From: a virus
Virus record (IMG/VR): IMGVR_UViG_3300030107_005347
Coordinates: 1-29,539 of that record
Length of the DNA: 29,539 nt
Strand: one strand, 5' to 3'
Shown here: positions 1 through 8,002 of the stretch, piece by piece
Layout of the letters: each line of letters opens with the position of its first letter
Position numbering within the stretch: position 1 is the stretch's first letter
Made by a program: the position numbers and the translations under genes
Notes under the pieces: model-generated
Databases searched by the model: none
The model's input: only the letters and a program-made list of their open reading frames with translations
What the model was told of the DNA's origin: nothing

Positions 1-10
1 GCAGACTAGG

Positions 11-1345
11 ATGAATGAAAATGGTGATGTGGAAATTTACTATGAACACGTTGACCCTAACAAGCCTGATTTATCTACCGAGAATTTCCAGAGCAGGGTT
101 ATAGTAGACCCTGAAGTAGCAGCACTTGCCACAGGTGATCTGAGTCTAGAAGATCCCCAAAGTGACGGATATAAAGATGCTACAACACATTTAGCTAAAG
201 CTGGGTTCCCGTCACCTGAAGAATTAAAAAAGAATGGCATTACATCGTTGAGGGTAATGAGGGATGCCAACCAGAACATAACAATAGAATTTAAAGACGA
301 AGATGGGCATACCATGACGGAATCTAAAGCCCATAAATTACGGAAAAGGACTGTTGAAACTGCCGAGGGAACTCTTCAGCTTAGTAAAGATAAGTTTAAG
401 AAAAAGACAGAACATTGGGAAACAGAGCATAAAGAAAATTTTGAGCAAAGGGCTAAGGAAAATGGATGGAAAGAGGAGAGGATCGAAAGGGAGGTTGCAT
501 CACACAATATAAGTCTGAAGCAACAACAGAAAAACTTAGATTCTGGTACTGATTACTTATCAAGGCAAGAGTTTATTGCTAAATATGGTGATACATTGCC
601 AGAAGATGTTGCTCAAGTTGAAATAGATAAGAATGGCACAATAAAAAAGATGCTCAAAGAGGACTGGACCGAAAGGAATGTCCCACTTAATGCTTTAGAC
701 ACACAGGTATTACAGGGTGAACTAGAAAATATATACACAACATATCCCGAAATATTCACAGCACAGAAAAAGGCTGGAATTAATTTATTAATGCAGGGGG
801 ACGACCCCATGCTGGCACTCAAAGAGGCACACAATGAATTAACTAGACAAGAGGTCTTAGCCCAGCCACCTGCCATGATAATGAAGATGTATAATGTTGA
901 TTTGGGTGTAATGGAATCAGCACAGGCAGCCTTAAATTTAATTAATGAAGAAGAAGAGGTAGCAAAGAAAACTGGCATCGTCTTAGGCCGGATTACAGAT
1001 AAGTTAAAACCTGCTGTTGTTCAGGCATTTTCTGCTCTAAAAACTGAGGCTGGCCTTATTAAACGTAACGAAATGATTGGTTCCCAGATGACTGATGGGG
1101 AGATTAAATTCTCGACCCCCTTCTTCCCTGATACCACTGACACAGTTAGTTCTGCAAAGGTAAAACTTCAAATACTTTTACGTGTTTCAAGGAACCGTGC
1201 CAACAGAATTAAATCAATGTTTTCAAAGAAAGCAGGATACAACGACCAGATTTGGGTTGATCCAAAATTTCAAGATGTAAAAGTGGATACTGAAGGGAAT
1301 ATTACTGAACCTCAAGCCTTAGATGCAACAACAATAGAAAATTAG
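11..1345 (+). CDS. Hypothetical protein, probable internal virion or ejection protein (5' end uncertain)
   Basis: I do not recognise a family for this 444-residue protein. It is hydrophilic and highly charged, with a long Lys/Glu-rich, probably coiled-coil region at about residues 95-180 and a second helical region at about 250-345. There is no signal peptide and no clear membrane segment. It ends three bases before the next gene, which looks like a DNA-ejection protein, so both probably belong to the end of a late structural operon. The first ATG is only ten bases inside the window, no stop precedes it in frame and no good ribosome site is visible, so the true start may lie further left. A virion role is inferred from position and composition only. 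Confidence 0.75.
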   Translation: MNENGDVEIYYEHVDPNKPDLSTENFQSRVIVDPEVAALATGDLSLEDPQSDGYKDATTHLAKAGFPSPEELKKNGITSLRVMRDANQNITIEFKDEDGHTMTESKAHKLRKRTVETAEGTLQLSKDKFKKKTEHWETEHKENFEQRAKENGWKEERIEREVASHNISLKQQQKNLDSGTDYLSRQEFIAKYGDTLPEDVAQVEIDKNGTIKKMLKEDWTERNVPLNALDTQVLQGELENIYTTYPEIFTAQKKAGINLLMQGDDPMLALKEAHNELTRQEVLAQPPAMIMKMYNVDLGVMESAQAALNLINEEEEVAKKTGIVLGRITDKLKPAVVQAFSALKTEAGLIKRNEMIGSQMTDGEIKFSTPFFPDTTDTVSSAKVKLQILLRVSRNRANRIKSMFSKKAGYNDQIWVDPKFQDVKVDTEGNITEPQALDATTIEN

Positions 1346-1347
1346 TA

Positions 1348-3495
1348 ATGGCTGAAACACTGAAAAATAGACTGCATAAAGACAGGAAAAAAATGAAGTA
1401 TACAACCCTGCCTGATATAACCAGAAGGGTTATTGAGGCAAGACAGGGTGGTACCTCAGAAGATGTTATCGAAGGGTTTCTCAAAAAACGTGGATATACT
1501 CCAGCATCTTTTGAAACGGCAGTAAATAACCAAACCAAGAAAGAAAATGAAAAAGGGGTAGGGGATGCAGATTGGAGTTTTTGGGATACTGTTACGGACG
1601 GGCTACAATACTTTAACAAAGCAACTGACAGTCTCATTACAGGAAGGACGTTTGGCCTTGCTATCCCAGCACGGGCAGTAGGAAGGTGGGCTGCTAAAAA
1701 TATGCCTTGGAGAGATGAATCCGAAGCAGAAACCTACTCTGAATCAGTTAAGGCCATCCAAGCTGAAGATAAAGAATTTGCTGACGAAAACCCAAATGTA
1801 GCAATGGGTACAGAGATGGTAGGAGCAATGGCAGCAGGTCCAGAGATAGTGGGAGGTTTAGTAAAAAAGGTGCCAGCACTAATGCCAGTGGCAGGACAAA
1901 CTGTAAGGAATGTAGGTAAAGGTGTGGCACTTCATGGTCCAGTTGGCATGGTAGAAGGCACAAGTCTGGCAGCAGCAAAAGATGAGAACCTCTACTTAGG
2001 AGCTGGTGCTGGAGGAATTGGTGGAGCATTAGGAGAATTAGCAATGCCTTTGCTGAAATGGGCCGTAAAAAAATTCACAACCCCAATAAAGAAAAAGCTA
2101 GGCAAACCTGTTGAAAAAGAACTTTCCTCAGCAGAAATAAAGGGTGAGCAGATGCTTGAAGAGGTTGATAAAAAGGATGGAGTTACATTGGTCCAGAAAG
2201 ATATGAGGTTACAAGAATATGAGGCCCTTGGGTTAGGTGATGAAGTTATGGAAGTTGATCTTCTAGGCAAGAAGGGTCAAGGTCTAGCAGGTACCATTAT
2301 GAGGAAGGGAGATAAGATCCCCGATGATGCTGAAACAAAACTGGTAGCACGTGCTGGCAAGGTCCGTCAGTATCTTTATGACTTTCTGCAAGAAGCTACA
2401 GGTGGCACCCGTATGTCCTTGAAACAGGCAGATGATGTATTCAGGAAAACTGCAAAGGAGGAATCAACCCCGGTTTATAATGAGGCATTTTATACTAAAG
2501 GAAAATTCAGGACAGTATCTGATACAGACTTGAATGCACTGTTTAAGATGCCAGAATTTAAAAAAGCATATAAAAGGGCACAGTATTTAGCAAAACATGA
2601 TACCCCCCCTGTAAAATTAGACCCCATGCCAAAAAACGGGTTCCCAGAAGGGCACGAGTTCCCGGTGTATGCCTTAGATAAAGTAAAGAAGGCACTCAGT
2701 TCAAAATTTGGGAAAGACTCCATTTTCCATCCAGATTCAAATGTCAAAGCACTTGCTGGGCAAATGACACAGCATAAAAATAATATGCTGGATATTATTG
2801 AAAAATATAATCCTGAATATAAACAGGCAAGGGACACCTATGCCGGTTATCTGGAATTAAAGGATGCCACCGAAATGGGTAAGAAGTTATTTGACAGTGA
2901 GGATGCCTTTGATAAATTCTATGAGCATTCAACAAAACTAAGGACAAATGGAGAAAGAGCAGAGTTCCGTAATGCTGCCTTTAATGTGCTTTCCAAAAAG
3001 ATAGAAAGCTCAAGTGTAAATCCTAAAGGCATGTCCACGTTTTTTACTAGCCCTCAAAACATGAAGAAGCTGGAACTTCTGATACCTGACCCTGAAAAAA
3101 GAGCAAAGTTCCTGAGACAGAATGAGTTGCTGTCAGGTTTTGTTGATGTGAAAAACAAGATCGTTGGAGGTTCCCCCACTGCTGAGAAGCTGGCAGCAGA
3201 TGCAGGAGAAGAAGAAATGAGTCAGGGAATCCGGGCAGTATCAAATATAGCAAACCGTAACCCGGCAGGGCTGGCACAGCAAGCAACCGATTTAGTTGCT
3301 GGCACACAACGTGGGGCTAGATTAGATGAAGCAGGTAAGAAGATGTACCAGCAAAAAACCCCTAATATACAAGCAGCCCATGAGGATAGCTTACTTACTA
3401 ATCAGGTGCTAAAAAGTAAAATGAGAAAGGGCCTTCTTGACCAAGGTGCCGGAGCTGCTGGTGGTGCCAGCTTGCTTAATTCACTGCTCCAGTGA
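1348..3495 (+). CDS. Probable internal virion / DNA-ejection protein
   Basis: This is a 715-residue protein with a charged N-terminus (1-75). A long Gly/Ala-rich hydrophobic stretch follows at about residues 150-240, with runs such as GTEMVGAMAAGPEIVGG and GAGAGGIGGALGELAM. The rest is a long helical, charged C-terminal region. Large virion proteins with a Gly/Ala-rich, membrane-prone segment are typical of podovirus ejection proteins, which leave the head and form a conduit across the cell envelope. No lytic transglycosylase motif was seen. It starts just after the stop of the preceding gene and ends by overlapping, tail to tail, the last gene of the minus-strand early operon by 15 bases; no terminator hairpin was seen there. 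The functional class is inference. Confidence 0.75.
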   Translation: MAETLKNRLHKDRKKMKYTTLPDITRRVIEARQGGTSEDVIEGFLKKRGYTPASFETAVNNQTKKENEKGVGDADWSFWDTVTDGLQYFNKATDSLITGRTFGLAIPARAVGRWAAKNMPWRDESEAETYSESVKAIQAEDKEFADENPNVAMGTEMVGAMAAGPEIVGGLVKKVPALMPVAGQTVRNVGKGVALHGPVGMVEGTSLAAAKDENLYLGAGAGGIGGALGELAMPLLKWAVKKFTTPIKKKLGKPVEKELSSAEIKGEQMLEEVDKKDGVTLVQKDMRLQEYEALGLGDEVMEVDLLGKKGQGLAGTIMRKGDKIPDDAETKLVARAGKVRQYLYDFLQEATGGTRMSLKQADDVFRKTAKEESTPVYNEAFYTKGKFRTVSDTDLNALFKMPEFKKAYKRAQYLAKHDTPPVKLDPMPKNGFPEGHEFPVYALDKVKKALSSKFGKDSIFHPDSNVKALAGQMTQHKNNMLDIIEKYNPEYKQARDTYAGYLELKDATEMGKKLFDSEDAFDKFYEHSTKLRTNGERAEFRNAAFNVLSKKIESSSVNPKGMSTFFTSPQNMKKLELLIPDPEKRAKFLRQNELLSGFVDVKNKIVGGSPTAEKLAADAGEEEMSQGIRAVSNIANRNPAGLAQQATDLVAGTQRGARLDEAGKKMYQQKTPNIQAAHEDSLLTNQVLKSKMRKGLLDQGAGAAGGASLLNSLLQ

Positions 3496-3903
3496 TATAA
3501 AAACCCCTACCTCAACAGGCAGACAATAAAACAATTCTCCTTCTGGCACGAATTTATTTGGAACGGGCTTTATATATTCATCCTTCATGTCCGAGGAGTA
3601 AACACGGAATGCTTGGGTACAATCATTATTCATAACCCAGAACACAACTCTCCTACCATTCTTCATTAGCCTTTTCTTTCTGGCAGGTATTCTTACAGTA
3701 GACCAACTTTCATTCCAGTCTCCTTCCCAGCCTTTCTTTATTTCCACTTCATAGAACACCTCAAGACTAGCCTTGATGTCCGGGCCGTAATCCTCATGGA
3801 CAACAGTTGGGATTCCCTTTGAATCTAAATAATCCCTCAGTGCCTTTTTAGCACGGGCATCGTTTTCGTTGTAGCTTTCTTCAAAGTGAGGTTTGTGTCT
3901 CAT
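3481..3903 (-). CDS. Small PD-(D/E)XK-type nuclease
   Basis: This 140-residue protein shows a plausible nuclease core: Pro41-Asp42, then about ten residues later a strand reading EVEIKKGW, with Glu54-x-Lys56. This is the spacing of PD-(D/E)XK enzymes, and the basic stretch RIPARKKRLMKNGRR follows. I chose the ATG at 3903, one base after the stop of the upstream oxygenase gene; a longer frame starts at 3927 inside that gene. It is the last gene of the early minus-strand operon, beside the RuvC-like resolvase and the oxygenase, so it could process recombination or packaging intermediates. The fold is inferred from the motif. The alternative is a non-catalytic relative with the same fold. Confidence 0.75.
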   Translation of the reverse strand: MRHKPHFEESYNENDARAKKALRDYLDSKGIPTVVHEDYGPDIKASLEVFYEVEIKKGWEGDWNESWSTVRIPARKKRLMKNGRRVVFWVMNNDCTQAFRVYSSDMKDEYIKPVPNKFVPEGELFYCLPVEVGVFISLEQ

Positions 3904-3904
3904 G

Positions 3905-4486
3905 CTACTTAAATGGAGGTCCTGCAAACCATGCCACCAATGAATATCTGGTGCCAGCAGTTACAGGTTTTACACGGTGATGCAGATTAGATGGAAACAT
4001 TAAGATGGTACCTGTGGATTTTTCCACAGTCTCAGTTTTCAGTTTTCCTCTCTCAATATATGCTATCTCAAAATTTCCACCTTCGTAATCTTCGTTTAAT
4101 TGAATAGTCATTGATATTTTACGAACAGTGCCTTGATCGTCTGTGTTGTTATGTGACCCTTTGCCGTCTATATGGAACCCGTAGTGATCTCCTTTTTCGT
4201 ACTTGGTGATCTGGATACTCTCCCATCTTGTGACATTGTAGTTAAGCCCAGTGATCTCGTTATAGGCATCCATATATCTCCAGATTTTATCGACTACCCA
4301 TTTTTCGTCTGTCCAGAAAATCTTACTTTTCCTAGTTTTATCAGTTATCAGATTTTCTCTGGAGTCACCTTCAACTTTTGCATGGTCCCATTCCGTAGCA
4401 ACGTCAATAATTTTCTGGCAGGTGCCAGCATCAACTTCTCTTTTCAGCACCATTAAGTTGGTGTCGTTATTCAGACTGGCTTGCAT
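3905..4486 (-). CDS. 2-oxoglutarate/Fe(II)-dependent oxygenase (PKHD/P4H-like)
   Basis: The protein has 193 residues, and the double-stranded beta-helix signature is complete. Iron ligands are His105-x-Asp107 (in HYGFHIDGKG) and His170 (in SNLHHRVKPVTAG), and Arg180 (TRYSLVAW) is placed to bind 2-oxoglutarate. The sequence between them (ISMTIQLNEDYEGGNFEI) is characteristic of prolyl-4-hydroxylase/PiuC-like enzymes. Family members hydroxylate protein side chains or, in other branches, nucleobases; the substrate here cannot be read from the sequence. The start overlaps the end of the RuvC-like gene by 20 bases and the next gene begins one base after the stop, so it is translationally embedded in the operon. 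A second, divergent oxygenase lies at 16459-16968. Confidence 0.9.
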   Translation of the reverse strand: MQASLNNDTNLMVLKREVDAGTCQKIIDVATEWDHAKVEGDSRENLITDKTRKSKIFWTDEKWVVDKIWRYMDAYNEITGLNYNVTRWESIQITKYEKGDHYGFHIDGKGSHNNTDDQGTVRKISMTIQLNEDYEGGNFEIAYIERGKLKTETVEKSTGTILMFPSNLHHRVKPVTAGTRYSLVAWFAGPPFK

Positions 4487-4943
4487 TTTTTATTTTCATT
4501 AAATGTCGTGCAATCAGGATGGCATCAGCAATGCCATGATCCTTTTTTCTTTCAAGAACAACGTCAGGATATAATTGCCCGACCCTCATAATACTGGCCT
4601 CTTTTTCTTTCGGCATATCGGGCATCATTGCCTTTTTCCATGTCCTTGGATGTATGAGCTGATATTCCAGCCCCAAACCAACACAAACACCCCTTAAAAA
4701 GCCATAGGAACCCATATAACGGCCTGAAGAGGATATGCCTTGCCCCGGCATCACCTGAGCCTTTTCTATGCCCACTACGAGAGGTTTAAAGCCTTCTAGT
4801 ATAAACTTGATATTTGGCTCGTTTAGTTCCCGTTTCTTACCGACTTGAATGATCGGCATTTCATTTGTCTGAAGCACATCACCATCCCATCCAAGGATTG
4901 CTATTGCACCTGAAAATCCCACGTCTATTCCACAATAATTCAT
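4467..4943 (-). CDS. RuvC-like Holliday junction resolvase
   Basis: A 158-residue RNase H-fold protein. It opens with the first catalytic aspartate strand (NYCGIDVGFSGAIAIL, Asp7). A VVGIEKAQVMPGQG segment supplies the expected glutamate, and HPRTWKKAMMP and the C-terminal KDHGIADAILIARHL supply the last acidic residue. These are the hallmarks of phage and bacterial RuvC-type resolvases, which cut four-way junctions left by recombination and replication before packaging. Its position downstream of SSB, exonuclease and annealing-protein genes supports that role. The ATG at 4943 gives the conserved beta-1 strand at the expected distance from the N-terminus. Confidence 0.9.
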   Translation of the reverse strand: MNYCGIDVGFSGAIAILGWDGDVLQTNEMPIIQVGKKRELNEPNIKFILEGFKPLVVGIEKAQVMPGQGISSSGRYMGSYGFLRGVCVGLGLEYQLIHPRTWKKAMMPDMPKEKEASIMRVGQLYPDVVLERKKDHGIADAILIARHLMKIKNASQSE

Positions 4944-4946
4944 AAT

Positions 4947-5027
4947 TCACCCCATGAGAGTTTTAGTTGTTTCCGTTATCACTTTACTGGCAATGATCCT
5001 GATGGTTTTTCTTTTAAGAGGTCCCAT
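4947..5027 (-). CDS. Possible 26-residue basic peptide
   Basis: A short frame starts inside the end of the upstream 65-residue gene and stops two bases before the RuvC-like start (4943). It would encode MGPLKRKTIRIIASKVITET and six more residues, a basic, possibly helical peptide. It fills an otherwise empty 70-base gap in a tightly packed operon, which is the only argument for it. There is no convincing ribosome site and no family is recognised, so it may be chance. Confidence 0.25.
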   Translation of the reverse strand: MGPLKRKTIRIIASKVITETTKTLMG

Positions 5028-5211
5028 CAACCAGCTTGCCCTTGGGGTGAATTTTGACTCTTAATTTTCTAGCTATCATTTCCCTTTGAACATATTCCTG
5101 AACAAGATGCCCCCGTGATTCTGTCTTGCCATGTTTTTCTTCACCTTCTTTGATTAGGCTGTCAATCAGTTCAATCTCATCTTGAGTATAAGGTCTTAAT
5201 TTCCAAGCCAT
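5014..5211 (-). CDS. Hypothetical 65-residue protein
   Basis: I do not recognise this protein. It is charged and probably mainly helical (RPYTQDEIELIDSLIKEGEE, then RGHLVQEYVQREMIARKLRV), with a basic C-terminus and no cysteines or membrane segment. It starts three bases after the stop of the putative annealing protein and lies ahead of the RuvC-like gene, so it is co-transcribed with recombination genes. The tight spacing supports it being real. Confidence 0.65.
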   Translation of the reverse strand: MAWKLRPYTQDEIELIDSLIKEGEEKHGKTESRGHLVQEYVQREMIARKLRVKIHPKGKLVDGTS

Positions 5212-5214
5212 TTT

Positions 5215-5787
5215 CTATCCAAATTTTCGGTTAAGTGTGTCTGCCGTGCTTTCGTTACTCTTCACTTCAGAATAATATTTTTTAAGGTCCTTTATTTCAT
5301 TTGGTGTGACACTCTCTAAAGAATGACCAAGCCTTTGCACTAGATCATCCTGAGTGACACCTAACCCTGCAAATGCCTGAATCATTTTATTCACCTGCTC
5401 TGGCAGCTTGTCTAGGTTTTTAATTTCATTCCCTTTTTCGATGGCACCCTTTACCTCTTCTGCCGAGGCAATGCCATCTCTGGAACCTATACCCTTAAAA
5501 CCTAATGCCCTTCCATAAGCTGAAGTTTCACAGTTCTCTACAAATGAGGTTAAATTAACTGTGGCTTTTTTATTGGCCTGAAACTCGTGAGCATGACCAA
5601 CGGCCCTAACTTTGCCGTTCTCATCTTCCACCCAGCATTTAAAAATTACGTTGCCAGTTTCAAAGCATACCTTTTCCAGTTCAGATTTTAAGGACCACTC
5701 TGGATGCAGTCTCCAGAAGTGATAAACTCTTTCTGGCACCTCAACATATTCCTTGCCATGAATGTTAGTCGTTTTTACTTTTTCCAT
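5215..5787 (-). CDS. Putative single-strand annealing / ERF-Rad52-like recombination protein
   Basis: A 190-residue protein. Its central part reads VNLTSFVENCETSAYGRALG followed by FKGIGSRDGIASAEEV. From memory this resembles a phage family carrying the signature N-x-(T/S)-S-x-x-EN-x-ETSA-x-GRALG...IASA-x-E, found beside RecE-like exonucleases and often annotated as an Erf/Rad52-type or ssDNA-binding recombination protein. The C-terminal 60 residues look like a separate helical tail. Neighbours fit: a PD-(D/E)XK exonuclease and SSB upstream and a RuvC-like resolvase downstream, together a phage homologous-recombination module. The annealing function is inferred from family memory and context. 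It starts inside the small membrane-protein gene, a 23-base overlap. Confidence 0.75.
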   Translation of the reverse strand: MEKVKTTNIHGKEYVEVPERVYHFWRLHPEWSLKSELEKVCFETGNVIFKCWVEDENGKVRAVGHAHEFQANKKATVNLTSFVENCETSAYGRALGFKGIGSRDGIASAEEVKGAIEKGNEIKNLDKLPEQVNKMIQAFAGLGVTQDDLVQRLGHSLESVTPNEIKDLKKYYSEVKSNESTADTLNRKFG

Positions 5788-5902
5788 AATTCTCTCCCAT
5801 TATTTTGTCGTCAATGCAGTAAAGAACTAAGAAGAATGCCACCACACAAATACCTGTCAGGACACCTGCCAGATAAATGATGAGGACATCCCACCAGTCC
5901 AT
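5765..5902 (-). CDS. Small single-pass membrane protein (45 residues)
   Basis: This is a short frame beginning with MDWWDVLIIYLAGVLTGICV. A strongly hydrophobic segment at about residues 6-30 would span the membrane, followed by a charged tail (DDKIMGENYGKSKND). Its ATG overlaps the TAA of the exonuclease gene (TAATG), a classic coupling arrangement, and its end overlaps the next gene by 23 bases. The overlaps and a clear transmembrane segment argue that it is real. Its function is unknown. A membrane peptide inside a recombination operon is unexpected; holin-like, exclusion or anti-nuclease roles are possibilities without direct support. Confidence 0.65.
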   Translation of the reverse strand: MDWWDVLIIYLAGVLTGICVVAFFLVLYCIDDKIMGENYGKSKND

Positions 5903-6699
5903 TAGTAAATAGTCTCTTTGAAGCCATATCGAGGTAGTGACACTTCTACGGCATCCCCTGAATACCCAGCATATCTCTCCTCTTCCGGCTTGTTATAGTA
6001 GTCCACGTATCTCCGTAGGTTCTTATCTGCCACCTGCCAGCCCTCATCCTTTGAGGCTTGGTTAAGGACATAAATACCAATTTCATAAGGCTCATCATTC
6101 TCAACCACGATGAACACAAACTCTGGACGTGATATCCTAAGTGCCCTCTTCACACCAACGGTGTACCAAGCATCCTGCACGTGATACCTGAAGTTGTTTA
6201 TGGCACGGGGGAATCCTTCCTCAGAGGCATCAGCAGAAGTCTTTAAATCTATAATATATTCCCCATCGTTAATGAGCCAATCAGGTCTACACCTGCATCC
6301 AACCCCTTGCATTTCCCAGAACACAGATACCTCTGGTTCACCCTGTTCAAAATACTTGGAGAACCGAGGGTGCTTCTCTGTCTTGTCCTTCATTTTGTGG
6401 AGTGCTTCCCATTCCTTAACTCTCAGAAGAGTTTTGCCGGGGTTTTCTTCCCGTGCCTCTGCCCATATTTTTTTGCTCCGTTTGTCCTCTACTGGGCCTT
6501 TGGCATAAAGTTTTTCAAATCTTTCCGGCTCAAGAATCATGGCATGGAATGCCGTACCAAATTCCATTTTTTCAGTAGGGTCCTTTCGGGGGGCAAAATA
6601 ATGTGCCATAGATTTATTAATTAGAGTCAGGTCAGAATTACTTACTTCCTTTCTCTTGTGGTACTCTTCGTTTGGTAAATCTTTTATAACCTCTATCAT
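5902..6699 (-). CDS. RecE-like PD-(D/E)XK exonuclease (DUF3799 type)
   Basis: A 265-residue protein. The N-terminus (LPNEEYHKRKEVSNSDLTLI) and the segment TEKMEFGTAFHAMILEPERF match the phage/prophage exodeoxyribonuclease VIII-like family. The catalytic core appears as CRPDWLINDGEYIIDLKTS, giving Asp...Asp-Leu-Lys, followed by NNFRYHVQDAWYTVG, which resembles the QxxxY motif of RecB-type nucleases. Such enzymes resect double-stranded ends so that an annealing protein can load. The SSB gene is directly upstream and the putative annealing protein is downstream, with a small membrane protein between. Confidence 0.88.
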   Translation of the reverse strand: MIEVIKDLPNEEYHKRKEVSNSDLTLINKSMAHYFAPRKDPTEKMEFGTAFHAMILEPERFEKLYAKGPVEDKRSKKIWAEAREENPGKTLLRVKEWEALHKMKDKTEKHPRFSKYFEQGEPEVSVFWEMQGVGCRCRPDWLINDGEYIIDLKTSADASEEGFPRAINNFRYHVQDAWYTVGVKRALRISRPEFVFIVVENDEPYEIGIYVLNQASKDEGWQVADKNLRRYVDYYNKPEEERYAGYSGDAVEVSLPRYGFKETIY

Positions 6700-6708
6700 G
6701 CCAGCCCC

Positions 6709-7128
6709 CTAGAATGGAATGTCATCTTCGACAACATCTTCTGCAACCGGGGCAGGTTTAGGCTGAGTTCGTGGGGCAGGAGTGGTGCCAGCATCATCAG
6801 TCTTTGAATCTAAAAACTGGATGGCCCTAACAACAACTTCTGTCTTGTATCGTTTTTCACCCTCTTGGGTTTCCCAGCTAGAAGTTTGCAGTCTGCCTTC
6901 AGCATAAATCTGTGATCCGGCTCTCAGGTAATCACGTGCCAATTCAGCTTGCTTGTTCCATAGCACGAGGTTATGCCACTCTGTGCTTTCCTGCTTAACT
7001 CCAGCTTTATCATTCCAGTATTCGTTTGTGGCTATTGAGAAGTTTGCCACCATGCCAGTTGCAGTTTCCCGGCACTCTGGGTCCTGTCCTAATCTTCCGA
7101 TTAATTGTACTTTATTTAAATTAGCCAT
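6709..7128 (-). CDS. ssb: Single-stranded DNA-binding protein
   Basis: A 139-residue SSB. The OB-fold (residues about 1-110) is recognisable from MANLNKVQLIGRLGQDPE, the NFSIATNEYWND strand, EWHNLVLWNKQAELARDYL and IYAEGRLQT. A Pro-rich linker follows, and the acidic tip ends EDDIPF, the conserved docking peptide for partner proteins. It coats single-stranded DNA during replication and recombination. The length is slightly short for a bacterial SSB and typical of phage ones. Its start lies inside the end of the upstream zinc-protein gene (8-base overlap), behind a GGAGAGA ribosome site. Confidence 0.95.
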   Translation of the reverse strand: MANLNKVQLIGRLGQDPECRETATGMVANFSIATNEYWNDKAGVKQESTEWHNLVLWNKQAELARDYLRAGSQIYAEGRLQTSSWETQEGEKRYKTEVVVRAIQFLDSKTDDAGTTPAPRTQPKPAPVAEDVVEDDIPF

Positions 7129-7723
7129 TAGTCTCTCCTATGCTTGTTTCATTAAGGATATAGTCACCAGCACCTGTATAGCTGCCAAGTCCTGCTGAGT
7201 TTTCCCAATCCCATCCACCATCTCTCCAGAGAAGGTTGACAGAAGGGATATTCTGGGACGGTTCTGGTGGCAAGACTGTAATCTTTCCACCGTTCTTTTT
7301 AAACTGTGCCATTGCTTGCTTTATCTCCAACTGCTCTGGTGTATCATCAGCAGTTACAGGAATATCTGGCACCTCTTTATGGGATACTTTTACTTCTATT
7401 TCCTTGGGCTTTAGTTGATCTATTTTTAATAAATAGACCTTGTATCCCACACCATCTTTAATATATTTATTTGCACATTCAGTTGAGCATGTCTGTCTAT
7501 GCCTAAATCCAATAAACTGTTCGTGACAGACCTTACACACCCTGCCAACCATTCCCTTCTTATTCCGGGCACGTTTGTCAGTATTACGTCGATCTGCTTC
7601 CTGTCGTCTAAAGATAGCACGGCACTCAGGGGAACATTTATTGTTGTCTTTCCTTATAGGCACAAACATCTCCTTGCAAATATCACAAGGTCGTTCAGGT
7701 AATTCTGGTAATTTTGCTGTCAT
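7121..7723 (-). CDS. Protein with two treble-clef zinc motifs
   Basis: A 200-residue protein with two similar cysteine motifs: CDICKEMFVPIRKDNNKCSPEC at about residues 13-34 and CKVCHEQFIGFRHRQTCSTEC at about 62-82. An Arg-rich helix (RRQEADRRNTDKRARNKK) separates them. Each resembles the treble-clef zinc fingers found in phage DNA-binding and HNH-associated proteins. The C-terminal half has no motif I know and no HNH catalytic residues. The start has a strong ribosome site (AAAGGAG). It lies between the initiator/loader genes and SSB, so a DNA-binding or replication-accessory role is plausible but not demonstrated. It belongs to a cluster of Cys-rich proteins in this operon. Confidence 0.8.
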   Translation of the reverse strand: MTAKLPELPERPCDICKEMFVPIRKDNNKCSPECRAIFRRQEADRRNTDKRARNKKGMVGRVCKVCHEQFIGFRHRQTCSTECANKYIKDGVGYKVYLLKIDQLKPKEIEVKVSHKEVPDIPVTADDTPEQLEIKQAMAQFKKNGGKITVLPPEPSQNIPSVNLLWRDGGWDWENSAGLGSYTGAGDYILNETSIGETNG

Positions 7724-7777
7724 TTTTTCTCTCCTTTAATGGTTAAGCATTTTTCCTTCATATCCTCTCCATTCATC

Positions 7778-8002
7778 CTAGACACGTCTAAACTCCCGGT
7801 AACATTCATGTGAGCATGCCATCTCTTCCCAGTCCTCTGTACGAAATGGGTTATCGCAGACAGGGCATGTTTTGGTTTTGGTGTTCTCCCACTTAACTTT
7901 TGCTTCAATCTGCCTTGCTCTGATTTGCTCCTTCTTTCTCCTCTCGTGTTCTATATCCATATGTGTTAATTTCCGTGCATTCGGGGCAAATATTTTCTTC
8001 AT
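7778..8002 (-). CDS. Small zinc-finger protein (74 residues or shorter)
   Basis: The C-terminus carries CPVCDNPFRTEDWEEMACSHEC, a CxxC...CxxxC zinc motif like those of the neighbouring genes. It is preceded by a charged helix (HERRKKEQIRARQIEAKVKW). The start is uncertain: ATG at 8002 or at 7960, neither with a good ribosome site. It overlaps, in another frame, the 54-residue zinc-ribbon frame at 7905-8069. The two may be separate overlapping genes, or one protein with two zinc ribbons split by a frameshift, natural or from assembly. Function unknown, possibly DNA or RNA binding. Confidence 0.65.
   Translation of the reverse strand: MKKIFAPNARKLTHMDIEHERRKKEQIRARQIEAKVKWENTKTKTCPVCDNPFRTEDWEEMACSHECYREFRRV

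Noticed and set aside
4954-5064. 36-residue hydrophobic frame on the plus strand (MRVLVVSVITLLAM...)
   Set aside because: It has no ribosome site, runs against the operon and overlaps the end of a minus-strand gene; probably a chance frame.
7720-7908. 62-codon minus-strand frame in the zinc-protein gap
   Set aside because: It overlaps the zinc-finger gene in another frame, lacks its motif and has no ribosome site; only its last 17 codons are non-overlapping.
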